64,000 nt of DNA from Amycolatopsis coloradensis (GTDB lineage Bacteria; Actinomycetota; Actinomycetes; Mycobacteriales; Pseudonocardiaceae): positions 571,917 to 635,916 of the forward strand of contig NZ_MQUQ01000003.1 in the NCBI RefSeq assembly GCF_001953865.1, written 5' to 3'. Each line of letters opens with the position of its first letter. Position 1 is the stretch's first letter. A program made the translations under genes and the position numbers. Of the stretch, positions 35,709-45,338 are shown piece by piece. The notes beneath the pieces are model-generated. The model was not told where the DNA came from. It saw only the letters and a program-made list of their open reading frames with translations, and did not search any database.

Positions 35709-35986
35709 TGAATGTGTCAAGAACTCCCCTGGACGCGCTCATTCGAGCAAGAGATCCACAACCTGCTGGTACGCAGAGTTTGCCGCGACGATGCGATACA
35801 TCTATGAGGGGGATACCGCGTCACGTCCACCGGCCTACTGACTCGTAATAGTTACGAGGTGTTATTTCCGTCCGGTCCCGCAGGGGGACCGGTTGACGAG
35901 GGTGACCACGCCGGGGGGCGGTGGTCGCCGAAAGGACTCCAGGTCCTCGTCCGGGAATGACGGGCAGGAAAACGGAGGGGTCCGTG

Positions 35987-36787
35987 ATGCGAGGCATCGA
36001 ACCGAACCGAGCACAGGCGGGGAGGCCTGGCGGACTGTCACCAGGCGGCCGGGGCCTCGGCGTGGCCGCCGTCGATCCGATCCCGATCTTCTGCGAGGGC
36101 CTGAGTTCGCTGGTCCACCGCACGCCGGGGTTGCAGTGGCTCGGGCACGCGGGGAGCCATCACGCCGCGCTCCAGTTGTGCGAGCAGCTCAAACCGGACG
36201 TCATCGTGCTGGATTCGGCGCTCGATCCGAACTGCCACCTGTCCCGGCTGCTCAGCGGCGGCGACCCGGCGCTGGTCATCGTCACGCTGGTCAGGGACAC
36301 CAACCGCACACAGCAGTACCTCGCCGCGGCGATCGCGGCAGGCGTGCACGCGATCGTGCCGCGGGCGACCGACGGACGGCATCTGACCGAGGCGATCCGG
36401 CGCGCGCACAGCGACCGCCGCTACATCGACCCGACGCTGGCGGCGCTGACGGCGCGGCCGAAGCGCCAGCCCGTGCTCCCGAAGGCGGGCGAACCGCCCA
36501 AGCCCGCGACCGCGCGCGGCCTGATGCCGCTGTCCCGGCGCGAGTACCAGGTCCTGCAACTGGTTGCCGAGGGGCTGGAGAACTCAGGAATCGCGAAGAT
36601 CCTGTTCCTGTCCGTGGAAACCGTGCGGACCCACGTCAAGAGCATCCTGCGCAAGCTTTCCGCCCGCGACCGGACACACGCGGTCACCATCGCGTTCCGA
36701 TCGGGCATCCTGGTGGCGAACCCCGACGACGCGCACAGCCCGCCGGACGCCGCTCCGGCGCCTTCGATCGCGCCGTCACCCCGCTGA
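35987..36787 (+). CDS. LuxR/NarL-type response regulator, orphan
   Basis: 266 aa from ATG 35987 (GTG 35984 possible) after GGAGGGG. The receiver-like domain (residues ~20-140) keeps an acceptor-like Asp in VIVLDSALD, but the acidic pocket reads AVDPIPI, not the usual DDH, so phosphorylation may be weak. The C-terminal HTH contains LSRREYQVLQLVAEGLENSG and LFLSVETVRTHVKSILRKL. No sensor kinase is adjacent. Confidence 0.85.
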   Translation: MRGIEPNRAQAGRPGGLSPGGRGLGVAAVDPIPIFCEGLSSLVHRTPGLQWLGHAGSHHAALQLCEQLKPDVIVLDSALDPNCHLSRLLSGGDPALVIVTLVRDTNRTQQYLAAAIAAGVHAIVPRATDGRHLTEAIRRAHSDRRYIDPTLAALTARPKRQPVLPKAGEPPKPATARGLMPLSRREYQVLQLVAEGLENSGIAKILFLSVETVRTHVKSILRKLSARDRTHAVTIAFRSGILVANPDDAHSPPDAAPAPSIAPSPR

Positions 36788-36842
36788 ACCCCCCGTATCG
36801 CTGATTTACACATCACAACAGTGGCCATGCACTTGCCGTCGG

Positions 36843-36856
36843 TTACCCACAGGTAA
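36843..36856. promoter_or_regulatory. TTACC-N4-GGTAA site upstream of FadE5-like gene
   Basis: TTACC-CACA-GGTAA, a perfect 5-bp inverted repeat overlapping a possible -10 (TAATAT, 36854-36859), ~70 nt before the start. Shares GGTTACCCA and the GTAA right half with the site before the etfD-like gene. A further GTTACC lies at 36866-36871. Confidence 0.55.
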
Positions 36857-36925
36857 TATCCTGAAGTTACCGGCGAGTAGGGGATGTGTGCCCGGCCGGG
36901 GAGCCGAACACATTGGAGTGACGAA

Positions 36926-38770
36926 ATGGGCCACTACAAGAGCAACGTCCGAGACCTGGAGTTCAACCTCTTCGAGGTCCTCGGCGTGCAGGACCGCCTC
37001 GGCAAGGGCGTCCTCGCGGAATCCGACGAGGAGACCGCCCGCGGCGTGCTGACCGAGCTGAACAAGCTCGCTTCCGGTCCCCTCGCCGACTCGTACGCCG
37101 ACGCGGACCGCAACCCGCCGGTGTACGACCCGAAGACCTTCTCGGTGAAGATCCCCGAGTCGTTCAAAAAGAGCTACCAGGCGCTGATGGACGGCGAATG
37201 GTGGCGGCTGGGCCTGCCGAACGAACTGGGCGGCTTCGGCCTGCCCCCGACCGTGCAGTGGGCCGCCGCCGAGCTGATCCTCGGCGCCAACGCGCCGCTG
37301 TTCATGTACATGGCGGGCCCGAGCTTCGCCGGGATCGTCGACAAGAACGGCACCGAAGAGCAGAAGCGCTGGGCGCAGGTCATGATCGACCGCGGCTGGG
37401 GCGCGACGATGGTGCTCACCGAGCCCGACGCCGGTTCCGACGTCGGCGCCGGCCGCGCCAAGGCCGTCAAGCAGGAGGACGGCTCCTGGCACATCGACGG
37501 CGTGAAGCGGTTCATCACCTCGGCCGAGAACGACATGGTCGAAAACATCATGCACCTGGTGCTGGCCCGCCCCGAGGGCCCTGGCATCGAGACCAAGGCG
37601 GGCACCAAGGGCCTGTCGCTGTTCCTCGTGCCCAAGTTCCACTTCGACGGCGAGACCGGTGAGCTGGGCGAGCGCAACGGCGCCTTCGTCACAGGAGTCG
37701 AGCACAAGATGGGCATCAAGGCCTCCACCACCTGCGAGCTGACCTTCGGCCAGCACGGCACCCCCGCCAAGGGCTGGCTGCTCGGCGAGGTGCACGACGG
37801 CATCGCGCAGATGTTCCAGGTCATCGAGTACGCCCGCATGATGGTCGGCACCAAGGCCATCGCGACGCTGTCGACCGGTTACCTCAACGCGCTCGAGTAC
37901 GCCAAGGAGCGCGTCCAGGGTGCCGACCTGCCGAACATGCTGAACAAGGCGGCGCCGCGCGTCACGATCACCCACCACCCGGACGTCCGCCGCTCGCTGA
38001 TGTTGCAGAAGGCGTACGCCGAGGGCCTGCGTGCGGTGTACCTCTACACGGCGTCGTTCCAGGACCAGGTGTGGACCGGTGAGGGCGACGAGGCGTCGCA
38101 GAAGGTGGCGCACGGCGTCAACGACCTGCTGCTGCCGATCGTCAAGGGGGTCGGCTCGGAGCGCGCGACCGAGCAGCTCGTTCAGTCGCTGCAGACCTTC
38201 GGTGGGTCGGGCTTCCTTCAGGACTACCCGATCGAGCAGTACATCCGGGACGCGAAGATCGACTCGCTGTACGAAGGCACCACGGCCATCCAGTCGCTGG
38301 ACTTCTTCTTCCGCAAGATCGTCCGCGACAAGGGCGCTTCGCTGGCCTACGTCGCCGGGGAGATCACGAAGACCATCGAGTCGGAGATCGGCAACGGGCG
38401 GCTCAAGAACGAGCGCGGTCTGCTCAAGCAGGCGCTCGAAGACACCCAGGGCATGCTCGGCTCGCTGATCGGCTACCTGACCTCGTCGCAGGAAGACCCG
38501 CAGAACATCAACAAGGTCGGCCAGCACACGGTCCGCCTGCTGATGTCGGTCGGCGACCTGCTCATCGGCTGGCAGCTCATCAAGCACGCCGAGGTCGCCA
38601 TCGGCAAGCTTGACGCGGGCGCGTCGGCGAAGGACGCCCCGTTCTACGAAGGCAAGATCGCCGTGGCGTCGTTCTTCGCGAAGAGCGTGCTGCCGGAGCT
38701 GACCTCGCGCCGGGCGATCGTCGAGGCCGCGGACAACGCCCTCATGGAGCTCTCCGAAGCCGCGTTTTAA
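36926..38770 (+). CDS. Acyl-CoA dehydrogenase (FadE5-like)
   Basis: 614 aa, ATG 36926 after GGAG. Flavoenzyme making the first beta-oxidation step, the double bond at C2-C3 of acyl-CoA. N-terminal [18 protein letters not shown] is characteristic of mycobacterial FadE5 (Rv0244c), a long-form enzyme of broad chain range. FAD/substrate elements: [48 protein letters not shown], and the late [20 protein letters not shown] then [16 protein letters not shown]. It would pass electrons via ETF to the EtfD-like protein at 8534. Confidence 0.92.
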   Translation: MGHYKSNVRDLEFNLFEVLGVQDRLGKGVLAESDEETARGVLTELNKLASGPLADSYADADRNPPVYDPKTFSVKIPESFKKSYQALMDGEWWRLGLPNELGGFGLPPTVQWAAAELILGANAPLFMYMAGPSFAGIVDKNGTEEQKRWAQVMIDRGWGATMVLTEPDAGSDVGAGRAKAVKQEDGSWHIDGVKRFITSAENDMVENIMHLVLARPEGPGIETKAGTKGLSLFLVPKFHFDGETGELGERNGAFVTGVEHKMGIKASTTCELTFGQHGTPAKGWLLGEVHDGIAQMFQVIEYARMMVGTKAIATLSTGYLNALEYAKERVQGADLPNMLNKAAPRVTITHHPDVRRSLMLQKAYAEGLRAVYLYTASFQDQVWTGEGDEASQKVAHGVNDLLLPIVKGVGSERATEQLVQSLQTFGGSGFLQDYPIEQYIRDAKIDSLYEGTTAIQSLDFFFRKIVRDKGASLAYVAGEITKTIESEIGNGRLKNERGLLKQALEDTQGMLGSLIGYLTSSQEDPQNINKVGQHTVRLLMSVGDLLIGWQLIKHAEVAIGKLDAGASAKDAPFYEGKIAVASFFAKSVLPELTSRRAIVEAADNALMELSEAAF

Positions 38771-38783
38771 ACGATTTCGTGAC

Positions 38784-38816
38784 GAAAGGCCCTCTCCTTC
38801 GCGGAGAGGGCCTTTC
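38784..38816 (+). terminator. Rho-independent-type terminator
   Basis: GAAAGGCCCTCTCC pairs perfectly with GGAGAGGGCCTTTC around TTCGC, 14 nt after the acyl-CoA dehydrogenase stop. Confidence 0.85.
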
Positions 38817-38893
38817 TGGTTTCGAGCGGGTTTTCGGCGGGCATCTCCGTGCTGAGTCCGCCTCCCGGCGGAGACCTCGGCAAAGGAGTCTCA

Positions 38894-39169
38894 ATGACAG
38901 TCACCGGCATCATCACGGCGATCGTGGTCGGTTTGATCCTCGGGGTGCTCGGCAGGTTCTTCGCCCCCGGCAAACAGTCCATCCCGATCTGGCTGACCAT
39001 CGCCGTCGGCATCGTCGCCGCCTTCATCGGCACGGCGATCGCCCGCGGACTCGGTTACGCGGACACGAACGGCTTCGACTGGCTCGAACTCATCACCCAG
39101 ATAGTCATCGCCGGTATCGGGGTCACGCTGGCCGCGAACCTTTACGGACGCCGGGGTGTCACCCGGTAG
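38894..39169 (+). CDS. GlsB/YeaQ/YmgE family stress membrane protein
   Basis: 91 aa from ATG 38894 with three membrane helices. GlsB/YeaQ pattern GLILGVLGRFFAPGKQSIP, then WLTIAVGIVAAFIGT. Small transglycosylase-associated stress proteins; mechanism unknown. Followed by a paralogue in the same direction. Confidence 0.85.
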   Translation: MTVTGIITAIVVGLILGVLGRFFAPGKQSIPIWLTIAVGIVAAFIGTAIARGLGYADTNGFDWLELITQIVIAGIGVTLAANLYGRRGVTR

Positions 39170-39243
39170 GGGGTCTTGAGGCGCGACGAGGCGCTTTTAC
39201 TGTCACGGTGGGTTCAACTCGATTCTCCAGCGAAGGAGGAACC

Positions 39244-39540
39244 ATGTTGGGTGGCCTTTGGGGCATCATCACCACGATCGTGGTCGGCCTGATCCTCGGC
39301 GTCATCGGCCGAATGCTGGCGTCCGGCGATCAGAAGATCCCGATGTGGCTGACGATCCTGGTCGGCATCATCGCCGCTTTCATCGGCAACTGGCTGGCAG
39401 GCGTGTTCGGCGTCCGCGACACCGCGGGCATCGACTGGATCCGGCACGCCTTCCAGGTCGGCGCGGCCGTCGTCGGCGTCATCGCCGCGGCCGCCATCTA
39501 CGCGAAGGTCAAGGGCGGCGGGCACCGGGCCGTGACCTGA
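39244..39540 (+). CDS. GlsB/YeaQ/YmgE family stress membrane protein (paralogue)
   Basis: 98 aa from ATG 39244 after AAGGAGGAACC. Same three-helix layout as the previous gene (GLILGVIGRMLASGDQKIP, WLTILVGIIAAFIG), pointing to a tandem duplication. The C-terminal tail is short and basic. Confidence 0.85.
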   Translation: MLGGLWGIITTIVVGLILGVIGRMLASGDQKIPMWLTILVGIIAAFIGNWLAGVFGVRDTAGIDWIRHAFQVGAAVVGVIAAAAIYAKVKGGGHRAVT

Positions 39541-39560
39541 CCGGGCTACGGTCGGCCCCT

Positions 39561-40277
39561 GTGACCACTCGACTCGAACTCAGTGGCCAGGGGCTGACCT
39601 CCCTGACCGGCGTCTCCCTCCCGGACTCACTCGAGTACCTGGACCTGTACGACAACCGGCTGACGTCCGTTCCCGGCGAGCTGTGGTCCTTGTCCGGCCT
39701 CCGGGTGCTGAATCTGGCCGCCAACCGGCTGACCTCCGTCTCGCCCGCGATCGGTGCCCTGCGGCAGCTGCACACCCTCGACCTGGGGCACAACGAGCTT
39801 TCGGCCCTGCCGGACGAGATCGGCGAGCTTCCCGGGTTGACGGAATACCTTTACCTGAGCGACAACCGGCTGACCGAGTTCCCCGCCGCGCTGTGTTCGC
39901 TCGGACGGCTGAAATACCTGGGGTGTACGGACAATCGCATCTCCACCTTGCCGGATGATCTCTCCGGGCTGACCTCTCTGCGTGAGCTTCGCTTGTACGG
40001 CAACGGGTTGACCGCGCTGCCGGAGTCACTGGGGACGCTTTCCCCGTTGCGGGAACTGCATCTGCGGCGCAACCGGCTGACGTCGTTGCCGGACTCCATC
40101 GGTGAGCTGAGCGAGCTGCGCCAGCTGGACCTGCGCGAGAACCGGCTCACCACCCTGCCGGCTTCCATCGCCCGATTGTCCAAATTGGACAAACTGGATC
40201 TGCGATGGAACAAGGAGTTGCGGGAGCCTTCGTGGCTCGCGGACTTCGAGGCCCTCGGCTGCATGGTGCTGCGGTGA
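39561..40277 (+). CDS. Leucine-rich repeat protein
   Basis: 238 aa from GTG 39561. About nine 23-residue LRRs of the LxxLxLxxNxLxxLPxxI class fill the whole protein, for example SLEYLDLYDNRLTSVPGEL and ELRQLDLRENRLTTLPASI. No signal peptide or membrane segment, so a cytoplasmic interaction scaffold. It starts 20 nt after the GlsB gene. Partner unknown. Confidence 0.88.
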   Translation: MTTRLELSGQGLTSLTGVSLPDSLEYLDLYDNRLTSVPGELWSLSGLRVLNLAANRLTSVSPAIGALRQLHTLDLGHNELSALPDEIGELPGLTEYLYLSDNRLTEFPAALCSLGRLKYLGCTDNRISTLPDDLSGLTSLRELRLYGNGLTALPESLGTLSPLRELHLRRNRLTSLPDSIGELSELRQLDLRENRLTTLPASIARLSKLDKLDLRWNKELREPSWLADFEALGCMVLR

Positions 40278-40280
40278 AGC

Positions 40281-42128
40281 TCAGGCGCAGATGATCGTGG
40301 CCCGCGGAGAATAGGTCGCGTTGCGGGTTTCCCGGCGGACCTCCGTGCCGGTGACGACGTCGATGAGCACGCGGGTGTCCGAGGTGCTGAACCCGGCGGA
40401 ACCGGGATCCGCCACACAGCCAGGACCCGAGCCCACCTGCACGGGCTGGGCGACATAGGAGTGCCGTTCGCCGCCGACGCTCTGGACCGAAAAGCGTTTC
40501 GTGCCCCAGATCCGCACGGTCACCGAACCGTTGGCGGGGACGACCTGGATCGCGATACCGGTCGGGGCGTCGTTGACGATCTGCATCTCGACCGGCGAAC
40601 CGTCGTTGTCGATCACCTTGACGTCCCGCGCGACCGGGTAGCGGTCGAGGTGGTGATCGTGCTCCAGATGCCCGCCATCGGCCAGTCCCGCCAGGTACGC
40701 GGCGTTGTAGAGCGTCGTCGCGAGCTGCGAGACGCCGCCACCGACCACGACCGGGCCGGTGCCGTCCTCGCTCACCGGGGCGGGCACGTAGCCCGCGTCC
40801 GCCGTCCGCGCTCCCGACCGGGCGCCGAGGCTGAACGTCTCGTTCGGCTTCACGATGGTGCCGGAAACGCGGGTGGCCAACGCCTGCACGTTGGTCATCG
40901 CGGGCCCGCCGAGGCCCGACGTGGTGAACTCGCCGATGATCTCTTTGATGCCGAGGACGTTCGCCGCGTCGGTGCTGACGGCCGGGCTGCTGGCGTCGTA
41001 GACCGCTTTCAGCTCCCGTTCTTCGCTCTTCGCGAGCACCGAGGTCAGCGCGGAGAACGTGAGCTCCCAGTTGACCTTCCGCGCGTCCTTCGACGGCTGG
41101 ACGGCAGGCCTGTCGCCGACGAAGACGATCTGCGCGTCCGCCCCGTCGGTCTCGGTCGGTTTGAGCTGTGGTTGCGCTGCCGCCCGCAGTTTGCCCTGGT
41201 CGATCCGGACCTCGAGGTTGCCGTCTTCGCGCGCGGCGAACTGGAAGGAGCCCGCGATCGCGTCCGGTTTCAGCGTCGCGTCCTTGCCCTCGCCACGGAT
41301 CAGGAGCGGCTTCGCCACCGCGGGCACGACGATCTTGCCCAGCGCCGCGTGCACTCCCGGCGAAGTCGCCTTCACCGGTGCGACGTTCACCTTCAGCTCG
41401 ACGCCACCGTCGCTCAGCCAGCCATCGGTGACCGCGGTGACCGACGCCTTGACGTCGGTGAGCGTCTGACCGGCGCGCGGCTCCACCGCGACCGGGAGGA
41501 CCCCGCCGTCGCTGTCCTCGACGGGTTTGAAGGTGATGTCGCCTTCGACCGGCGGTCGGTTCAGCTTCGCGGCGGCGAGGTCGGAGACGGCCTTTTCGAG
41601 CTTCGGCGCGTCTGTCCAGGTGACGACACCGACCTCACGGCTGGTGAAGAACGACATGACCCGCGTGTACGGGCTCAGTGGCTGGTGACCGGCGCGGCCC
41701 AGCGTCTGCGGCCAGTCAAGGCCGAGACCGGACGACGTGGGGTACAGCACCGTGCGGACGTCGCCGGCGCGGACCCGCACCGGCTCGATCAGCCTCGGCT
41801 CCAGCTCGCGGCGAAGCTTCGATTCGGCTTCCTTGTGCGTGAGGCCGCCGACGTCGATCCCCGCGACGGTGACACCGCGCGGGACGTCCCCGGCGCTGGC
41901 GATCAGGTCCACCGCGTACGTGAGCACGAACAGGCCCATGAGCACGCCGGCGAGCATGAAGGCCTTGCCGAGGCCCTTGCGGAACTTCGACGCGGGCGTC
42001 GACGGCGGAGGCACCACCCTGTCGCCCTCGAAAAGCTCGCCCACGAGGTCTTCGTCGGTCTCCGTGGCGGGAAGGAGATCGTCGGTGAACAGGTCGGTGC
42101 CCGGTTCGCCGTGCTCATCGCGCGCCAA
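40281..42128 (-). CDS. VanW family membrane protein with peptidoglycan-binding-like repeats
   Basis: 615 aa. Acidic cytoplasmic N-terminus, one membrane helix at about 55-77 (AFMLAGVLMGLFVLTYAVDL), two YoaR/PG-binding-4-like domains (GVTVAGIDVGGLTHKEAESK and later repeats), and a C-terminal VanW domain from about 420 (FTTSGLGG, NETFSLGARSG, GGGVSQLATTLYNAAYLAGL). Outer-surface cell-wall role inferred; VanW's activity in glycopeptide resistance clusters is unknown. Convergent with the LRR gene, 3 nt apart. Confidence 0.88.
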   Translation of the reverse strand: MARDEHGEPGTDLFTDDLLPATETDEDLVGELFEGDRVVPPPSTPASKFRKGLGKAFMLAGVLMGLFVLTYAVDLIASAGDVPRGVTVAGIDVGGLTHKEAESKLRRELEPRLIEPVRVRAGDVRTVLYPTSSGLGLDWPQTLGRAGHQPLSPYTRVMSFFTSREVGVVTWTDAPKLEKAVSDLAAAKLNRPPVEGDITFKPVEDSDGGVLPVAVEPRAGQTLTDVKASVTAVTDGWLSDGGVELKVNVAPVKATSPGVHAALGKIVVPAVAKPLLIRGEGKDATLKPDAIAGSFQFAAREDGNLEVRIDQGKLRAAAQPQLKPTETDGADAQIVFVGDRPAVQPSKDARKVNWELTFSALTSVLAKSEERELKAVYDASSPAVSTDAANVLGIKEIIGEFTTSGLGGPAMTNVQALATRVSGTIVKPNETFSLGARSGARTADAGYVPAPVSEDGTGPVVVGGGVSQLATTLYNAAYLAGLADGGHLEHDHHLDRYPVARDVKVIDNDGSPVEMQIVNDAPTGIAIQVVPANGSVTVRIWGTKRFSVQSVGGERHSYVAQPVQVGSGPGCVADPGSAGFSTSDTRVLIDVVTGTEVRRETRNATYSPRATIICA

Positions 42129-42155
42129 CTCTCACCACCCCTCCCGCGACCGGAG

Positions 42156-42479
42156 TTACAGGTACAACCCCGTGCCGTGTTCGGACCGCTCGGTCGCCAC
42201 GGCGTGGATGTCCCGCTCCCGCATCACCAGGTGCCCCTCGCCCTGGATTTCGACCTCGTGCTGGTCGTCCGGGTTGAACAGCACGCGGTCGCCGGTCTTG
42301 ACGTTCCGCACACTGTTGCCCACGCCCAGTACATCACCCCAAGCGAGCCGCCGCGCGACCTGCGCGGTGGCGGGGATGACGATGCCGCCGGAACTCCGGC
42401 GCTCGCCCTCCTCGGGGGACAGCTTCACGAGCACCCTGTCCTGCAACATCTGAATCTGGAGTTTCGGCCCGTCTGACAC
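42156..42479 (-). CDS. GroES-like co-chaperonin family protein
   Basis: 107 aa. A GroES beta-barrel pattern is visible: QMLQDRVLVKLSPEEGERR, then SSGGIVIPATAQ, GDRVLFNPDDQHEVEIQGE and HLVMRERDIHAV. It is not next to groEL and its mobile loop differs, so it is a stand-alone paralogue rather than the main GroES. 27 nt upstream of the VanW start, same strand. Confidence 0.78.
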   Translation of the reverse strand: MSDGPKLQIQMLQDRVLVKLSPEEGERRSSGGIVIPATAQVARRLAWGDVLGVGNSVRNVKTGDRVLFNPDDQHEVEIQGEGHLVMRERDIHAVATERSEHGTGLYL

Positions 42480-42489
42480 GAGTACGACT

Positions 42490-44334
42490 CTACTTACCCG
42501 GATCCCCGGCCATGACCAGGCTCAGCGTGCTTTCTCCACCCTTTTCGAACCGGACGGGCACTCCCCAGTCCTGCCGGGTGATGCGGCAGGCGGGGTGTTC
42601 CCTGCCGCTGTCATCACTGTCACAGCTGGCGGCCTGCGCGACGACCTGCAAGACGCCTTCGGTGACTCCCTCGGCGAAGCGGAGCTTGCGGAACAGGTCC
42701 GTGCCCACTCCCGCGCCGTCGGCGAGCAGTTCCGGTGGCGACGCGCTGATCTCCAGCCGCGTCGAGGGGCCGTAGCGATCATCGAGCTTCTCGCCGGGCG
42801 GTGGGGCGAAGACGACGGAGAACTCCAGTTCCCCTGGCGCCAGCACGGTCGGCGGACGTCGGACCGCGTGCGCGTCCCCGGCCACGGCCGTCTCGTCGAG
42901 CGGCACCGGCCCGATCCGGTTCCCCGCCGACTCGACGACGAGCAGTTCGCCGTCGTGCACCAGCAGGCCGGACGGCTCCGCGAGGCCGGTCGCGAGCGTG
43001 GTCACCCGGCGGGTGAGCGGGTCGTAGCGGCGGATGGCGCCGTTGTAGGTGTCGGCGATCGCGATGGTGTCGCCGGGCAGCACGGCGAGGCCGAGCGGAT
43101 GCTGGAGAAGCGCCTGGTCCGCGGGGCCGTCGACGTGGCCGAAGGAGAACAGGTCGATGCCGACCGCGGTGTGCACGGTGAACGTCTCGCCCTCGGGCTG
43201 GATCCAGCGCAACGCCGACGTCTCGGGGTCCGCGAGCCACAGCCGCTGCCCGTCGGGCGTGAGACCGGACGTCTGCGCGAAGAACGCTTCGTGGACGTCG
43301 CCGTCTCGCAAGCCCTCGACAGTCGTACCGGCGAAGCGACGGATGCTGCCCGAGACCGGCTCGAACACGCTCAGCGTGTGGTTGCCCGCCATGGCGACCA
43401 CGACCCCGCCCGCGGGGCCCCACCAGGCGACGTCCCAGGGGCTGGTGAGGTCGACCTCGAGCGCCTTGCCGGTGTCGACGCCGTCGCGCCATTGGCGGCC
43501 GGTGCCGGCGACCGTGCTGACCTCGCCGGTGATCAGGTCGATCCCGCGCAACCGGTGACCGGCCGTGTCGGCGACGACGGCGTGGTAGCCCGCGCGCTCC
43601 GCGACCTCGTACGGCAACAGCGTGATCCCGGACGGCTCGGTGAAGGTCGCCAGGTCGAACGGCCCGTCCTGCGCGCCGCGGGTGCCGCTGCCGAAGCGGC
43701 GGATGATCGTCTCGCCGTCGGACGCGAACTCGACGATGGAGTGGTTGCCGGTGTCCGCGACCAGGATCCGGCCCTCGGCGGTGGTGACGGCCTTGCTCGG
43801 GAACCGCAGCTCGGCGCGCTGTTCCTCGGCCGGGACGTACGGGCTGCCACCGCGGCGCAGTGTGCCCTTGGCCTCGTGGGTCGCGACGAGGTCGGCGATC
43901 ACCCGGCGCAGCGCCTCGGCATGCCCTTCACCGGCGGCGACGTGCACGACGTAGCCCTCGGGGTCGATGACGACCAGCGTCGGCCACGCCTTGACCGCGT
44001 ACTGCGACCAGGTGGTCATCCGCGGATCGTTGAGCACCGGATGGTGCACCTCGTAGCGCCGCACCGCCGCCTCGATCGCGGCCGCCTCACCCTCGTGCAG
44101 GAACTTGGGCGAATGCACGCCGATGGTCACCAGGACGTCGGAGAACTCGGCCTCCAGCGGGCGCAGCTCGTCCAGCACGTGCAGGCAGTTGACGCAGCCG
44201 CTGGTCCAGAAGTCCAGCAGGACGACGCGGCCGCGCAGCCCGGCGAGGGTGATCGGCTCGCCGCCGGTGTTGAGCCAGACGTCGCCTGCCAGCTCGGGCG
44301 CCCGCACACGGGACTGCGTTCGTGGGGAAGTCAC
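42490..44334 (-). CDS. Thioredoxin-like/NHL-repeat protein
   Basis: 614 aa. N-terminal thioredoxin fold with redox pair in DFWTSGCVNC (TlpA/DsbE-like) up to about residue 160, then NHL beta-propeller repeats (for example ILVADTGNHSIVEFASDG and IAIADTYNGAIRRYD), and a C-terminal beta domain. No signal peptide, so probably cytoplasmic; homologous to the NHLRC2 architecture. Ends 10 nt before the GroES-like start. Function unknown. Confidence 0.86.
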   Translation of the reverse strand: MTSPRTQSRVRAPELAGDVWLNTGGEPITLAGLRGRVVLLDFWTSGCVNCLHVLDELRPLEAEFSDVLVTIGVHSPKFLHEGEAAAIEAAVRRYEVHHPVLNDPRMTTWSQYAVKAWPTLVVIDPEGYVVHVAAGEGHAEALRRVIADLVATHEAKGTLRRGGSPYVPAEEQRAELRFPSKAVTTAEGRILVADTGNHSIVEFASDGETIIRRFGSGTRGAQDGPFDLATFTEPSGITLLPYEVAERAGYHAVVADTAGHRLRGIDLITGEVSTVAGTGRQWRDGVDTGKALEVDLTSPWDVAWWGPAGGVVVAMAGNHTLSVFEPVSGSIRRFAGTTVEGLRDGDVHEAFFAQTSGLTPDGQRLWLADPETSALRWIQPEGETFTVHTAVGIDLFSFGHVDGPADQALLQHPLGLAVLPGDTIAIADTYNGAIRRYDPLTRRVTTLATGLAEPSGLLVHDGELLVVESAGNRIGPVPLDETAVAGDAHAVRRPPTVLAPGELEFSVVFAPPPGEKLDDRYGPSTRLEISASPPELLADGAGVGTDLFRKLRFAEGVTEGVLQVVAQAASCDSDDSGREHPACRITRQDWGVPVRFEKGGESTLSLVMAGDPGK

Positions 44335-44485
44335 GCCATGAGTGAACTACACGGGGAGCCGCTCTGTTCCGAGGTCCAGGCGTTGAGAGGGCGAGCTCAC
44401 CCCAGGGGAGGAGCCTCCTGTGGGTGATGAGGGAGCCCGGCTCGGGACGCGCCGTCACCGGCAATCCATGTCTCAGTTCGGCTTA

Positions 44486-44507
44486 GTTCACTTCGTGTTC
44501 ACCTGCT
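44486..44507 (+). promoter_or_regulatory. PHO-box-like tandem repeat
   Basis: Two 11-nt direct repeats, GTTCACTTCGT and GTTCACCTGCT, as in actinobacterial PhoP sites (GTTCACC-N4). A weaker unit GTTCGGCTTA precedes at 44476. It lies ~62 nt upstream of the small membrane-protein ATG. 44335-44485 shows nothing else. Confidence 0.5.
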
Positions 44508-44569
44508 GCCCGGAAACAGGACAGCTTTCCGGGTCACCGTGGCGTCAGCGACGATCCGGGGAGCGGGCC

Positions 44570-44758
44570 ATGGTGGCGAACTTGAGTCTCATAGGTCTCT
44601 TGACCGCGATCGTGCTGACCTTGGGCCGGGCGCTGATCCTGACGATCGCGCTTCGCGGGACTCGTCCATCCGAACGGGCCGAGATCATCCGCGCGCTCAA
44701 TGCGCCGCGACTGGGCGTGCACGGAAAAGAGAAGGCGCCCTCACGTCCTGCGACTTAG
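44570..44758 (+). CDS. Small membrane protein
   Basis: 62 aa from ATG 44570. One N-terminal helix (LSLIGLLTAIVLTLGRALIL), then a basic cytoplasmic tail. The PHO-box-like repeat upstream suggests phosphate control. Family not recognised. Confidence 0.5.
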   Translation: MVANLSLIGLLTAIVLTLGRALILTIALRGTRPSERAEIIRALNAPRLGVHGKEKAPSRPAT

Positions 44759-44768
44759 GCTCGAACAC

Positions 44769-45338
44769 ATGTCCACAGTTGAGCCCGCCTTCACCCCAGA
44801 GGAGGCACACGACCTCCAGGCGAGCTTGGCCGAACCCGTGCGTCCCGGGTTGAGCGAGGCCGAGCTCGACGACGTCGAAGCACGTTTCGGCTTCCGGTTC
44901 GCCGCCGATCACCGCACCTTCCTCTCCGCCGGGGTGCCGATCGGCGACCGCTGGCCGGACTGGCGCTGCGGCAACCCCGAACAGCTGCGCAAACGGCTGG
45001 ACTGGCCGGTCGACGGGGTGCTCTACGACATCGAGCACAACGGTTTCTGGCTGCCGGACTGGGGAATGCGCCCGATCGACCTCGCCGACGCCCTTTCGCG
45101 GGCACGCTCGTATCTGGCGGAGGTTCCGCAGCTCGTACCGGTGTGCGGGCACCGGTATCTGCCGGGGATAGCCGGGAGCGCGGGGTATCCGGTGCTGTCG
45201 GTGTACCAGACCGACATCGTTTACTACGGCTACGACCTGCGGGGATACCTGCGGCACGACTTCGGCGACCAGCCGCTGGGCCCGCCGCCACCGGGCGGGC
45301 CGCGACAGGTGGAGTTCTGGTCGCGCTTCGTGGATTAG
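44769..45338 (+). CDS. SMI1/KNR4 family-like protein
   Basis: 189 aa from ATG 44769. Begins EPAFTPEEAHDLQASLAEP; the SUKH-like pattern is GLSEAELDDVEARFGFRFAA, then DHRTFLSAGVPIGDRWPDW. C-terminal VYQTDIVYYGYDLRGYL. SUKH proteins often act as immunity proteins against polymorphic toxins, but no toxin gene is adjacent. Confidence 0.7.
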   Translation: MSTVEPAFTPEEAHDLQASLAEPVRPGLSEAELDDVEARFGFRFAADHRTFLSAGVPIGDRWPDWRCGNPEQLRKRLDWPVDGVLYDIEHNGFWLPDWGMRPIDLADALSRARSYLAEVPQLVPVCGHRYLPGIAGSAGYPVLSVYQTDIVYYGYDLRGYLRHDFGDQPLGPPPPGGPRQVEFWSRFVD

